Below are positions 1-8,930 of a DNA stretch of 64,000 bases, piece by piece. Location of the stretch: contig NZ_JXQC01000003.1 in assembly GCF_001305965.1 (NCBI RefSeq), positions 186,001 through 250,000 on the forward strand, read 5' to 3'. The notes under the pieces were generated by a model that was not told the DNA's origin, did not search any database, and was given only the letters and a program-made list of their open reading frames with translations. The position numbers were made by a program, and so were the translations under genes. Numbering within the stretch: the stretch's first letter is position 1; each line of letters opens with the position of its first letter. This stretch comes from Erythrobacter sp. SG61-1L. GTDB lineage: Bacteria > Pseudomonadota > Alphaproteobacteria > Sphingomonadales > Sphingomonadaceae.

Positions 1-1
1 G

Positions 2-1261
2 GCCCGCCTCAAGGGCGTGACCGTTTACGTCACCGGCTTTGCCGCCACGCCCGGTTCCTTCACCGTGGGCAGCCTGTCCACGCTGGTGAATGCCGTGCTG
101 GCGGCCGGCGGGCCTTCCTCCGGCGGAAGTTTCCGTTCCATCCAGCTGCGCCGCAATGGGGAGCTGGTTTCCGATTTCGATCTCTACGATCTGCTGCTGA
201 AGGGCGACAGGCGCGGCGATGCCGTGCTGCAGAACGGTGACGTGATCTATATCGCCCCTGCGGGTGAGCAGGTGGCTGTCACCGGCAGCGTCAATCGCGA
301 GGCCATTTTCGAGCTGGCCCCGAACGAGACCCTCTCCGACGCGCTGCTCTATGCTGGCGGGGTCAACACGATTGCCGACCGCAGCCGCCTGATGGTGTTC
401 GATCCGCTGGGGCAGAGCGGCACGGGGTGGGAAGAAATCTCCGCCGCCGATGCGCAGGCTCGCCCGGCAAAGCGCGGCGAGATCATCCGCGTGGTCAGCA
501 ATGCCGGGATCGCCCGCCCGCTGCAGCAGCAATCTTTGCTCGTCACCATTGGCGGCGAAGTGGCAAAGCCGGGCCGCTATTACTTCCGCCCCGGCGCCAC
601 GCTGGAAGAAGTACTTCAGCGCGCCGGAGGGCTGACGCAGGAGGCATTTCCCTATGCCAGCGTCATCACGCGCGAGAGCGTGCGCCAGCAACAGCAGGCC
701 AGTTTCGAGCGGGCAATCCAGGATGTGGAGATGCAGCTCACCGCGCAGCCGCTCACTTCGGTTGATCGTGCCCAGCGGGTGCAGCCCGCCAATATCGAGC
801 TGATCCGTTCGGTGGTTGCCCAGATGCGAGAGCGTGAGCCGACCGGGCGGCTGGTGTTCGATCTGCCCGTCAATGCAGCAGACCTTCCGGGCGAACTGAT
901 CCTTGAGAATAACGATACGATCTATGTCCCGCCCCGGCCGGTTACGGTCGGCGTGTTCGGCGCTGTGCCGACGCCTGCCTCCTTCGCCTATGCCGATGGG
1001 CGGCAGATCCGCGATTATGTGGGTCTTGCCGGCGGTATCCAGAAGCTGGGCGACAAGGGCGAGATCTTCGTGGTCCGCGCCAATGGCACTGTGCTGGCGG
1101 ACGGCAAGCGCACGCTGAATGCCAAGGCGCTGCCGGGCGATCTGGTGTTCATCCCCATCGAGGCCAATCGCGGCGAGTTCTGGGCGCGGTTGCGCGACAT
1201 TACCGGCAGCCTGTTCGGCGGGCTGATCGGCCTGGCATCCGTGAAGACGATCGTCGAATGA
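2..1261 (+). CDS. SLBB-domain polysaccharide export protein (5' end outside window)
   Basis: The reading frame is open to the left edge (codons from base 2 give ARLKG before the first possible GTG at 17), so this is the C-terminal part of a larger protein. About 419 residues are visible. They contain four SLBB-like repeats, each starting with a V-x-V/I-x-G-x-x-x-x-P-G-type segment (near residues 8, 92, 180 and 315 of the visible part). Such repeats occur in outer-membrane or periplasmic polysaccharide exporters of the Wza/KpsD type. The missing N-terminus would carry the signal peptide and the Poly_export domain. The stop overlaps the next gene by 4 bp (ATGA), which indicates translational coupling with the chain-length protein. 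Family assignment is firm; the exported polymer is unknown. Confidence 0.85.
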   Translation, partial: ARLKGVTVYVTGFAATPGSFTVGSLSTLVNAVLAAGGPSSGGSFRSIQLRRNGELVSDFDLYDLLLKGDRRGDAVLQNGDVIYIAPAGEQVAVTGSVNREAIFELAPNETLSDALLYAGGVNTIADRSRLMVFDPLGQSGTGWEEISAADAQARPAKRGEIIRVVSNAGIARPLQQQSLLVTIGGEVAKPGRYYFRPGATLEEVLQRAGGLTQEAFPYASVITRESVRQQQQASFERAIQDVEMQLTAQPLTSVDRAQRVQPANIELIRSVVAQMREREPTGRLVFDLPVNAADLPGELILENNDTIYVPPRPVTVGVFGAVPTPASFAYADGRQIRDYVGLAGGIQKLGDKGEIFVVRANGTVLADGKRTLNAKALPGDLVFIPIEANRGEFWARLRDITGSLFGGLIGLASVKTIVE

Positions 1262-2379
1262 GCCGGGTGGAGCAAATGACGGCGGCGCTGGCCGATCCGC
1301 GCAAGCGCCGCAGGGCCTATGCGGGCCTGGGCTTGCTGGCGGCGGTGCTCTGCGTGGTGCCGCAGCCCTATGTCGCCCGGTCCAAGGTGGTGCCGCAGGA
1401 CGTCAACAGCCTTGGCCTTGGCAGCATGACCAGTTCCTATGCCGGGGGCTTCTCCGGGGTCGCGGCCCTGCTGGGCGGGGCCAAGCAGCCGGTGGACCTC
1501 TATCTGGCCGTGGCCCGCAGCAGCGAAGTGAGCGGCGAAGTGATCCGCAAGCTGAAGCTGGTGGAAAAGGGCGATTATGCCAGCGAGCGTTCCGCCCGCG
1601 TCGCGCTGGACAAGATGGTGGACATCCATTCGCTGACTGGCGGGATCATCGAAGTGGAAACCCGCAGCCATGATTCCGCCGAGGCCGAGGCGCTGACCAA
1701 AGCCTATAGCAGTGCGATCAGCGACAGGATCGTGGCGCTGGGCCGCGACCGGACAGAGCGCAAGCGCCGGGTGATCGAACAGCGCTTTGCCGATGCCTCC
1801 GCCAAGGTGGCAAAGGCGGAAACCGCGCTGGAAGCCTTCCGCCGCAAGAACAACCTTGCCGCGCCCGAGGCCCAGCTCGGCACCGAAATCTCGCTGCGCG
1901 CAGGGCTTCAGGCGCAATTGCAGGCCAAGAAGGTCGAACTGCAGACGCTCAGCGGCTTCCTTGGCCCTGAAAATCCGCGCCTTGCCGCCGTCCAGTCCGA
2001 AATCGCCTCGCTTCAGGGACAGATCGGCCGGACCGCGCGGCCCAGCACCGATGCCGCAGGGCCGAATGTGGCCGGGCTTTCGGCAGTGTCGGGCGAATAT
2101 GTCGATCTCTATCGCGACTATCGCTTCGCGCAGGCGCTGTACGAAGTCTATTCCCGGTCTTCCGAGGAAGTGGCGGTGGAAACGCTGGCGGGCGATACCG
2201 CTACCGATGTGCAGGTGATCGAGGCTGCGCGGCTGGATGCGGATCGCAAGTTTAATGTCCCCGCCGTCGCCGCTCTGGCCCTGCTGCTGCTGCTGGCGGT
2301 CTTCACGGAAGTCTATGCCCCGGCAACCGGCATTCGCCTGCCCTGGCTGTCCCGCAAGGATGGGGAGGGCGGCGAATGA
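1258..2379 (+). CDS. Wzz/KpsE-like inner-membrane polysaccharide chain-length/export protein
   Basis: The 373-residue protein has an N-terminal membrane segment (about 20-37), a large periplasmic part with a Lys/Ala/Glu-rich coiled-coil stretch (about 165-250), and a C-terminal membrane segment (about 337-356) followed by a short basic tail. This is the layout of polysaccharide co-polymerases (Wzz, KpsE, GumC N-terminal part). No Walker kinase domain is attached. It would sit in the inner membrane, contact the SLBB exporter encoded just upstream and control chain length or export. It overlaps both neighbours by 4 bp. The exact subfamily is not certain. Confidence 0.8.
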   Translation: MSRVEQMTAALADPRKRRRAYAGLGLLAAVLCVVPQPYVARSKVVPQDVNSLGLGSMTSSYAGGFSGVAALLGGAKQPVDLYLAVARSSEVSGEVIRKLKLVEKGDYASERSARVALDKMVDIHSLTGGIIEVETRSHDSAEAEALTKAYSSAISDRIVALGRDRTERKRRVIEQRFADASAKVAKAETALEAFRRKNNLAAPEAQLGTEISLRAGLQAQLQAKKVELQTLSGFLGPENPRLAAVQSEIASLQGQIGRTARPSTDAAGPNVAGLSAVSGEYVDLYRDYRFAQALYEVYSRSSEEVAVETLAGDTATDVQVIEAARLDADRKFNVPAVAALALLLLLAVFTEVYAPATGIRLPWLSRKDGEGGE

Positions 2380-3314
2380 CGCGGCCGGAACTCTCCATCG
2401 TCATCCCCTGCTTCAATGAGCAGGAGAATGTCAGGGCGATCTGCGCAGCCGTTACGCTGGAGGCGCAAAAGGCGGTCCGCTCGCACGAGATCGTGCTGAT
2501 CGACAATTGCTCCACTGACGATACGCGCAGGATCATCCGGCAATTGTGCCGTGAGGATGGCCGCATCCGGGCGATCTTCAACAGCCGCAATTACGGCCAA
2601 ATGCGCAGCCCCACTTACGGCATCTATCAGGCCAGCGGGCAGGCGGTGATCGGCATGTGCGCCGATTTCCAGGACCCGCCCGAAATGATCGGCCGTTTCG
2701 TGGAAGAATGGCGCAAGGGCGCTCAGGTGGTGCTGGGCCAGCGCCGCAGCGAGCCGTCTTCGCTGGTGCTGCGCATGGTGCGCAAGGCTGGCTATGCGTT
2801 CCTGAGCCGCTTCGGCGATCAGCCGATCATTCCTGGTGCGACCGGCTTCGGCCTGTTTGACCGCAAGGTGGTGGACGCGCTGGCCGCATGGAACGAGCCG
2901 GAGCCGTTCTTCCGCGGGATGCTGGTGGAAGTGGGCTTCCGCCTTACCGTGATCCCCTTCGACCGGCCGCCCCGCGCGGCGGGGGAGAGCAAGAACGGCT
3001 TTCGTACCCTGTTTTCCTTCGCCATGTCGGCCCTTGCCGGATCGACCCGATCCTTGTTGCGACTGCCTCTGTTTGCGGCCGGTTTCTTCGGGCTGGCTAC
3101 TCTGGGGTTGGTGATCTCCACGCTAGTGGCCCTGTTCCTGGGCGGGCCGGCGGGAGAGCTTGCCCTCTTCGGGCTGGCAACGGCATCCATGACGCTCATC
3201 ATGCTCTGCATGGGGCTGGTGGCCGAGCAGGTCCGTCTGCTGAGCGAGCGCAGCCGCAACGTGCCGTTGGTGATCGAGGATGAGCGGATCAATTTCCCGG
3301 CAGGCGCGCAATGA
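2376..3314 (+). CDS. GT2 polyprenyl-phosphate glycosyltransferase, GtrB/DPM1-like
   Basis: This 312-residue GT-A enzyme begins with the family 2 motif VIPCFNEQEN (9-18). It has the nucleotide-binding DNCSTDDT (from D43) and the acidic ADFQDPP motif (about 96-102) typical of dolichol/bactoprenol-phosphate sugar synthases. Two hydrophobic helices occupy the C-terminus (about 228-255 and 262-288), as in GtrB. It likely moves a sugar from a nucleotide donor to undecaprenyl phosphate at the cytoplasmic face. A GtrA-type flippase gene lies 4 kb downstream in the same operon, and two GT-C enzymes that could use the lipid-linked sugar are present. The sugar cannot be read from the sequence. Confidence 0.85.
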   Translation: MTRPELSIVIPCFNEQENVRAICAAVTLEAQKAVRSHEIVLIDNCSTDDTRRIIRQLCREDGRIRAIFNSRNYGQMRSPTYGIYQASGQAVIGMCADFQDPPEMIGRFVEEWRKGAQVVLGQRRSEPSSLVLRMVRKAGYAFLSRFGDQPIIPGATGFGLFDRKVVDALAAWNEPEPFFRGMLVEVGFRLTVIPFDRPPRAAGESKNGFRTLFSFAMSALAGSTRSLLRLPLFAAGFFGLATLGLVISTLVALFLGGPAGELALFGLATASMTLIMLCMGLVAEQVRLLSERSRNVPLVIEDERINFPAGAQ

Positions 3315-4627
3315 GCGAGGCGGAGGCCGGGGGAGGCCGCCGCTTCTGGCCGCTTCTGCCCGAAATTCTACTGGCGCTGGCCGTGCTGGCGAGCCTTGGC
3401 ATGACTGCCGCATTCTTCCTGCACCACGGTTATCTGCCGCAGCCCTTCGTACTCGATACGAACGACACCTTCATGGACTGGTTCAACACGGCCTATTGGG
3501 CGAATAATCGCGGCATCTACGATGTGTGGCGCAGCATCTATCCGCCGCTTTCCTTTGCCTTCCTCGACAGTTTCAGCCTGCATTCCTGCTATCTCCAGTC
3601 GCCATTCTACGCCCGCGATTGCGACCGGCTGGGGCGGGCGACGCTGATCGGCTTCTATCTGCTGGACGTGGTGCTGATCTGGCTCAGTCTGCGCCGGATC
3701 GATCGGGTGACCGCGCCCTGGCGCACCATCGCACTCGGGTTGGGCCTGCCCCTGCTGTTCACGCTGGAGCGGGGCAATCTGATCCTGGCCTGTTTCGCAT
3801 TCTTCGTGCTGGCCCACGGCCCGCTGCTGCAATCGCGGCTGTGGCGCGGGCTGGCGGCGGCAGTGACGATCAATTTCAAGCCCTATCTGGTGCTGCCCGT
3901 GCTGGAACTGGCCGTGCGCCGCCGCTGGCGGATGCTGGAACTGGCGGGGATTGCCACCATTGCCCTCTTCCTCGTCACGCTGGCGGTGGTGGGATCGGGC
4001 ACGCCGGGGGAAATCGCCTCCAACACCGCCAACTGGATCGTGTTCCAGAGCGGGCAGGTGTGGAACGAGGTCAATTACTCCACCAGCTATGCCCCCTTCC
4101 TCACCATGCGGCAGGCGCAGGTGCCGCTGCTGGATTTCGTGCCTTCGCGCACCATCGAGACCATCGAATTTGCCGTGCCGCTGGCCATCCGGCTGACGCA
4201 GGTGATGGCACTGGCCGCACTTGTGGCGGCATGGCTGCAGCCGCGCGCCTTGCCGGCCAGCCGCATCGCCGCGCTGCTGCTGGGGGCCTATCTCGTCACC
4301 CAGTCACCGGGCGGGTATACGCAATTGTTCCTGCTGTTTCTGGTGTTCATGGAACCGATGAAGCGGCCGGGGCCGTCTCTGGCGATCCTGTGCGCCTATC
4401 TGCTGTGTCTGGTGGGCGATGTCATGCTTGCCCCCGTTCTGCAGATCACCAGCACCAGCTGGCTGGGTGAGCGGACGGTCGATCCGCAATTCGGCCTCAC
4501 CTATGGCCACTTCGCGCGGCCTGGCCTGATCATCCTGATCGTCTGGGCATTGTCGCTGGATGCCATTGCGCAGGTCGCGCGGGCACATGGCGCCTCGCGG
4601 CCCTCGCTGGGGCTGGCGGCGGCATGA
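3311..4627 (+). CDS. Polytopic GT-C-type membrane glycosyltransferase
   Basis: The 438-residue protein has about ten hydrophobic segments. After the first helix there is an acidic extracytoplasmic loop containing D-T-N-D-T-F-M-D-W-F (about residues 50-59), which resembles the catalytic acidic loop of GT-C/GT87 (DUF2029-like) polyprenyl-phosphate-dependent transferases. A later segment FTLERGNLILA is also seen in that family. It would transfer a sugar from a bactoprenyl-phosphate donor to the glycan in the periplasm. It overlaps both neighbours by 4 bp. No specific function can be assigned. Confidence 0.65.
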   Translation: MSEAEAGGGRRFWPLLPEILLALAVLASLGMTAAFFLHHGYLPQPFVLDTNDTFMDWFNTAYWANNRGIYDVWRSIYPPLSFAFLDSFSLHSCYLQSPFYARDCDRLGRATLIGFYLLDVVLIWLSLRRIDRVTAPWRTIALGLGLPLLFTLERGNLILACFAFFVLAHGPLLQSRLWRGLAAAVTINFKPYLVLPVLELAVRRRWRMLELAGIATIALFLVTLAVVGSGTPGEIASNTANWIVFQSGQVWNEVNYSTSYAPFLTMRQAQVPLLDFVPSRTIETIEFAVPLAIRLTQVMALAALVAAWLQPRALPASRIAALLLGAYLVTQSPGGYTQLFLLFLVFMEPMKRPGPSLAILCAYLLCLVGDVMLAPVLQITSTSWLGERTVDPQFGLTYGHFARPGLIILIVWALSLDAIAQVARAHGASRPSLGLAAA

Positions 4628-5637
4628 TCGTGCAGCAGGATATTGCGGCGGCGGTAGAGGCCCTCGCACCCGTCTGGCCGAAGCTGGACGGCGCGCGCAT
4701 CTTCATGACCGGCGGAACGGGCTTTATCGGTCGCTGGATGCTGGAAATGCTGGCCGCAGCGCCAGTGCAGACGGAAGTTTTGCTGCTCAGCCGCAACCCG
4801 GTGCGCTTTGCCCAGTCGGCACCGCATCTGGCGGCACGTTTCTCGCTTATTCAAGGGGATACGGGCGCATTTCACAAACCTAAAGGTGACTTTAGCTATG
4901 TGATTCACGGCGCTACGGACGCCAGTGCGGCACTGACAGCCAATGATCCGCGCCGTATGTTCGACACGATCCTGAACGGTACGCGACGCACATTGGATTT
5001 CGCGCTGGAAAGCGGGGCAGGGCGCTATCTGTTCATGAGTTCCGGTGCGATATATGGCTCCCAGCCACCTGACATAACGCATATTCCTGAAGACTGGATG
5101 GGCGGGCCGGATCTGTGCGATCCCAAATCCTCCTATGCGGAAGGCAAGCGCGCGGCGGAGACGCTTTGCGCGATCTATCGCCACCAGTTCGGGCTGGACA
5201 CGGTCAGCGCGCGCATCTTTGCCCTGCTGGGGCCGATGCTGCCGCTCGATACCCATTTCGCGGCGGGCAATTTCATTCGGGACGCAATGGAAGGCCGCCG
5301 CATTCGGGTTGAGAGTTCGGGGCAGGCGGTGCGATCTTACCTCTACGCGGCAGACCTTGCCGCATGGCTGTGGACCATGCTGGCCGATGCCCCGGCAGGC
5401 GCGGCCTATAATTGCGGATCGGAGGAGGCTGTCTCCATCGCCGATCTGGCCCGGCTGACGGCGGATGTCCTCGGCGGACCCGGCGTCGATGTGCTGGGCA
5501 AGCCCGATCCCGGCTGGAACCCCGGCCGTTACGTACCTTCGACAGCGGCGATCCGCCGCGATCTCGGCCTGCGCCCCACGGTCCCTCTCGCAGAGGCGAT
5601 CCGGCGCACGGCCCTTGCCAATGGATGGACCAAGTGA
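4624..5637 (+). CDS. NAD(P)-dependent nucleotide-sugar SDR (epimerase/reductase family)
   Basis: The 337-residue extended SDR has the Rossmann motif TGGTGFIG (29-36) and catalytic S139/S140, Y171 and K175 in the sequence SSYAEGKRAAE. C-terminal residues match the sugar-binding half of dTDP/CDP-sugar dehydratases and reductases. The next gene encodes a YerE-like ThDP enzyme, and rfbF/rfbG lie 4-5 kb away. A role as the final ketoreductase of a CDP-linked deoxy or branched sugar (YerF, paratose or abequose synthase type) is therefore a reasonable inference. A 4,6-dehydratase or epimerase cannot be excluded. It overlaps the upstream gene by 4 bp. Confidence 0.75.
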   Translation: MIVQQDIAAAVEALAPVWPKLDGARIFMTGGTGFIGRWMLEMLAAAPVQTEVLLLSRNPVRFAQSAPHLAARFSLIQGDTGAFHKPKGDFSYVIHGATDASAALTANDPRRMFDTILNGTRRTLDFALESGAGRYLFMSSGAIYGSQPPDITHIPEDWMGGPDLCDPKSSYAEGKRAAETLCAIYRHQFGLDTVSARIFALLGPMLPLDTHFAAGNFIRDAMEGRRIRVESSGQAVRSYLYAADLAAWLWTMLADAPAGAAYNCGSEEAVSIADLARLTADVLGGPGVDVLGKPDPGWNPGRYVPSTAAIRRDLGLRPTVPLAEAIRRTALANGWTK

Positions 5638-7457
5638 GCACGATCAAACTTTCCGACTGGGTGGCGCAGACGCTGGTGGAACACGGCATTGCCGATGTCT
5701 TCATGCTGACCGGCGGCGGGGCGATGCACCTCAACCATTCGCTGGGCACGCATCCGGGGCTGAAGACCACCTTCACCCATCACGAACAGGCGCTGGCGAT
5801 GGCGGCGGAGGCCTATTACCGGCTGACCAACCGGCTGGCGGTTGTGAACGTCACTTCCGGGCCGGGCGGCACGAATGCGATCACCGGCGTCTATGGCGCC
5901 TATGTCGATTCCATCGGCATGGTGGTGATTTCCGGGCAGGTGAAGATGGAAACCACCGTGCGCCACACGGGCCTGCCGCTGCGGCAATATGGCGACCAGG
6001 AACTGGACATCGAACCGATTGTCCGCCCGGTCACCAAATATGCCGCGATGGTCACCGATCCGCGTTCGATCCGCTATCATCTCGAAAAGGCGCTCTATCT
6101 GGCGAAGAGCGGCCGCCCCGGCCCGGTGTGGCTGGACATTCCGCTGGACGTGCAGGCGGCCAAGATCGACCCGGACGACCTGCTGCCCGGCTTCGATCCC
6201 GCCGAACTGGACGAGCCGTGGAAGCAGACCGATCTGGAAAGCGCGGCCTCCGCCATTCTCGCCATGGTCGCATCGGCCCAGCGTCCGGTGGTGTTTGCAG
6301 GCGGCGGCGTGCGGCTGAGCGGCGCACATGCCGAATTCATTCGCCTGATCGAAAAGCTGGGCGTGCCCGTGGTCACCGGCTGGAACGCGCATGATGCACT
6401 GTGGACCGACCATCCGCTGAATTGCGGCAAGCCCGGCACGGTGGGCGACCGGGCGGGCAATATGGTCACCCAAAGCGCGGATCTGCTGATGGTGCTGGGC
6501 AGCCGCCTGAACATCCGGCAGGTCAGCTACAATTGGCAAAGCTTCGCGCGTGAGGCGTTCAAGATCTGGGTGGACATCGATCCGCTGGAACTGAGCAAGC
6601 CCAATGTCGCTCCTGACATGCCCGTGGTGGCCAATCTTGCCGATCTGATCCCGGAACTGCTCGCCGCACCCTATTCCGGGCCGACCGAGGCGCATCGGGA
6701 ATGGCTGGTATGGTCACAGGAACGCGTGCGCCGCTTCCCCGTCGTGCTGCCCGAATATCACAGCCATTCGCAGTTGATGCATCCCTATGTCGCGCTGGAC
6801 GAGCTGTTCCGCCAGCTGGGGGATGACGATATCGTCGTCACCGGCAATGGCAGCGCCTGCGTGATCGGGTTCCAGACGGCCCATATCCGCGAAGGCCAGC
6901 GCCTGTGGACCAACTCGGGCTGCGCCACCATGGGTTATGATCTGCCCGCCGCCATCGGCGTTTGCACTGCCACCAGCGGCACGCGCCGCGTAGTGGCCCT
7001 TGCAGGTGACGGCAGCATCATGATGAATTTGCAGGAGATGCAGACCATCGCCGGATACGGCCTGCCGGTGAAGGTCTTCGTCATCAACAATTCGGGCTAT
7101 GTCTCGATCTTCCAGACGCACCGCAATTTCTTCAACGGTGTGGAAGTGGGCGGCGGCCCCAAGAGCAACGTGACTTTCCCGGAATTCGCGCGTCTGGCCG
7201 ATGCTTTCGGCTTCGCCTATTTCAGCGCCCGTTCGCATAATGAACTGCCGGGCGCGGTGTCTGCCGCGCTTGCGGCGGACGGCCCGGTACTGTGCGAGTT
7301 GTTCGTGGACGAGGACGTGTCCTTCGCCCCCAAGCTGGGCGCAAAGTCCCATCCCGACGGGCGGATCACCTCGCCCGCGCTGGAAGACCTCTCCCCCTTC
7401 CTCCCGCGCGAGGTGTTGCGTGAGAACATGCGTATCGAGCTGATGGACGAGGAATGA
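5634..7457 (+). CDS. YerE-like thiamine-diphosphate (acetolactate synthase superfamily) enzyme
   Basis: The 607-residue protein has the three ThDP-enzyme domains. The catalytic glutamate is E51 in HHEQALAMAAEAY. The cofactor motif GDG (about 458) is followed after about 25 residues by NN (about 485). The tail, ending in PFLPREVLRENM, resembles ThDP enzymes of LPS clusters rather than valine-pathway synthases. In Yersinia, YerE transfers a two-carbon unit from pyruvate to CDP-3,6-dideoxy-4-ketoglucose to make the branch of yersiniose. The nearby CDP-glucose genes support the same role here, but this is inference. The GTG at 5634 gives a 4-bp GTGA overlap like its neighbours; an ATG at 5625 in the same frame is the alternative. 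Confidence 0.8.
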   Translation: MSTIKLSDWVAQTLVEHGIADVFMLTGGGAMHLNHSLGTHPGLKTTFTHHEQALAMAAEAYYRLTNRLAVVNVTSGPGGTNAITGVYGAYVDSIGMVVISGQVKMETTVRHTGLPLRQYGDQELDIEPIVRPVTKYAAMVTDPRSIRYHLEKALYLAKSGRPGPVWLDIPLDVQAAKIDPDDLLPGFDPAELDEPWKQTDLESAASAILAMVASAQRPVVFAGGGVRLSGAHAEFIRLIEKLGVPVVTGWNAHDALWTDHPLNCGKPGTVGDRAGNMVTQSADLLMVLGSRLNIRQVSYNWQSFAREAFKIWVDIDPLELSKPNVAPDMPVVANLADLIPELLAAPYSGPTEAHREWLVWSQERVRRFPVVLPEYHSHSQLMHPYVALDELFRQLGDDDIVVTGNGSACVIGFQTAHIREGQRLWTNSGCATMGYDLPAAIGVCTATSGTRRVVALAGDGSIMMNLQEMQTIAGYGLPVKVFVINNSGYVSIFQTHRNFFNGVEVGGGPKSNVTFPEFARLADAFGFAYFSARSHNELPGAVSAALAADGPVLCELFVDEDVSFAPKLGAKSHPDGRITSPALEDLSPFLPREVLRENMRIELMDEE

Positions 7458-7867
7458 GCGGCGCGCTTTCCCTTGGCGGCAGGCCCCTGCGCTTTCTGGC
7501 GGCAGGGGCACTGAACACGGCGTTCGGGCTGGCATTCTATCCGGCGCTGGTGTGGTCTGTGCCCTTCTTCCACCAGCATTATCTGGCTGCGCTGGGCGTA
7601 TCGCAGGTGGTGTGCCTGCTGTTCGCCTTCATGACCTACAAGCTGGGCGTGTTCCGCACGCGCGGCAATGTGATGCGGGAATTCGGGGCGTTTTCGGGGT
7701 TCTATCTGGTGAACTACGCGGCCAACTGGGGGGCGCTGCCGCTGCTGGTGGAACTGGCGCATGTTCCCCCGGCCGTCGCCCAGACGGGCTTTACCTGTCT
7801 GGTCATTGCCGGAAGCTGGTTCTGGCACAGCCGCGTAACCTTTGCGGAACGGGGGCGGAAGGCATGA
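7454..7867 (+). CDS. GtrA-family membrane protein (lipid-linked sugar flippase)
   Basis: The protein is 137 residues long with four hydrophobic segments, starting with the family pattern RFLAAGALNTAFGLAFYP and ending in a segment with WFWHSRVTF. Length and layout match the GtrA/DPMS_TMEM18-like family. GtrA proteins are thought to flip bactoprenyl-phosphate-linked sugars across the inner membrane for GtrB-type transferases, and a GtrB-like GT2 gene is in the same operon. Both ends overlap neighbours by 4 bp. Confidence 0.85.
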   Translation: MSGALSLGGRPLRFLAAGALNTAFGLAFYPALVWSVPFFHQHYLAALGVSQVVCLLFAFMTYKLGVFRTRGNVMREFGAFSGFYLVNYAANWGALPLLVELAHVPPAVAQTGFTCLVIAGSWFWHSRVTFAERGRKA

Positions 7868-8781
7868 GCGAACAGGCCTTCCTGCGGCGCCTGTGCCCTT
7901 GCTGCGGATCATGGGCGGGCGAAATGGAGATGGAAAGCCGCCGGGTGGCGGAACACCTCCCGCTCAGCCAGTTGCGCCCGCTCTGGGCCGGGCTGGACAA
8001 GGAACCGGTGTTCTTTTCCTACCGCCGCTGCGCCAATTGCGGGCTGCTCTACAATCCGGTCTATTTCACCGGGCGCGCGCTGGCCGATCTCTATTCGGAA
8101 CTGGCGCCGAATATGAACATGGTGCCCCGTTCGATGATCGAGGCGACACAGCGCGGCTATTTTGATGCGATTGCCCGTTCGGGTGCGCTTGGCGGCGATT
8201 ATCTGGAGATTGGCCCCGATGTCGGCCACATGACGGCGGATGCCGCCCGACGCGGCAGTTTCCGCCACTTCTGGCTCTATGAACCCAACCGTGCGGTCCA
8301 CAGCCTGCTGCGCAAGGCGGCAGGCACGGAAGCGGTCACGCTGGAAAGCGGGATGGACGATCTTTCCGCCGTACCTGAAAACACGGTTGGCCTTGCCGTG
8401 ATGGTCCATGTGCTGGACCATCTGCTCGATCCCCTGCCGCTCCTCACCCAGATCCGCGCCAGGCTGCGGCCCGGTGGCATGCTGGCGATTGTCACCCATA
8501 ATGAGGGATCGCTGCTGCGGCGCGTGCTGGGTCGCAAATGGCCGCCCTTCTGCCTGCAGCACCCGCAGCTTTTCAGCCCCGTGACGATGAAGGCGATGCT
8601 CGAACGGGCCGGGCTGGAACGAGTGGAAGTGACGGGCAGCAGCAACCAGTTTCCCAGCGATTTCCTCGTCCGTCAGGGCGCGCAGGCTGTTGGCCTGCCG
8701 CTGGGCAAGGTTCCGCTGCCTTCGTTCCCGGTGCGGTTGCCGCTGGGGAATATCCTCACGCTGGCGCGAGCGCCGGGTTAA
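7864..8781 (+). CDS. Class I SAM-dependent methyltransferase with N-terminal zinc-finger-like motif
   Basis: The 305-residue protein has Cys pairs near the N-terminus (C11/C14 in CPCCG and C56/C59 in CANCG), which could bind zinc as in sugar C-methyltransferases. A SAM-binding motif LEIGPDVG (about 115-121) follows, and later RLRPGGMLAIVTH matches motif III. The start at 7864 gives an ATGA overlap with the GtrA gene; a longer frame upstream is only read-through of that gene. In this operon it probably methylates a nucleotide sugar or the glycan. The usual long C-terminal domain of C-methyltransferases seems to be absent, so O-methylation is equally possible. Confidence 0.75.
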   Translation: MSEQAFLRRLCPCCGSWAGEMEMESRRVAEHLPLSQLRPLWAGLDKEPVFFSYRRCANCGLLYNPVYFTGRALADLYSELAPNMNMVPRSMIEATQRGYFDAIARSGALGGDYLEIGPDVGHMTADAARRGSFRHFWLYEPNRAVHSLLRKAAGTEAVTLESGMDDLSAVPENTVGLAVMVHVLDHLLDPLPLLTQIRARLRPGGMLAIVTHNEGSLLRRVLGRKWPPFCLQHPQLFSPVTMKAMLERAGLERVEVTGSSNQFPSDFLVRQGAQAVGLPLGKVPLPSFPVRLPLGNILTLARAPG

Positions 8782-8790
8782 AATCGTCAC

Positions 8791-8862
8791 TCGTCATTCC
8801 CGCGCAGGCGGGAATCCAGCAGCAACCGTTGATCTGGATTCCCGCCTGCGCGGGAATGACGA
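8791..8862. repeat. REP-like element: perfect 29-bp inverted repeat, 14-nt spacer
   Basis: Arms 8791-8819 and 8834-8862 are exact reverse complements. Each arm also contains a short internal palindrome (ATTCCCGC...GCGGGAAT). It lies between the convergent ends of the methyltransferase and rfbG genes, where it could also terminate transcription. A sister element is at 29849-29922. Confidence 0.85.
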
Positions 8863-8878
8863 AGGTGAGAACAACCTC

Positions 8879-8909
8879 CGCTCATCCTGAGCCTGTCGAA
8901 GGACGAGCG
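8879..8909. repeat. Short dispersed repeat (CCTGAGCCTGTCGAAGGA family)
   Basis: An imperfect palindrome with outer arms CGCTCATCCT / AGGACGAGCG sits next to the 29-bp element. The same core recurs as two inverted copies at 41063-41207 and partly near 29790. It is non-coding and lies between convergent genes. Confidence 0.65.
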
Positions 8910-8930
8910 GTGGTTGGAGGTATTCCCCCC

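Noticed and set aside
5412-5633. Longer N-terminus for the ThDP enzyme
   Set aside because: This part runs through the end of the SDR gene in another frame and is not like ThDP enzyme sequence.
8791-8862. Possible CRISPR array or integrase attachment site
   Set aside because: Only one inverted pair is present, with no regular spacers, cas genes, tRNA or integrase nearby.
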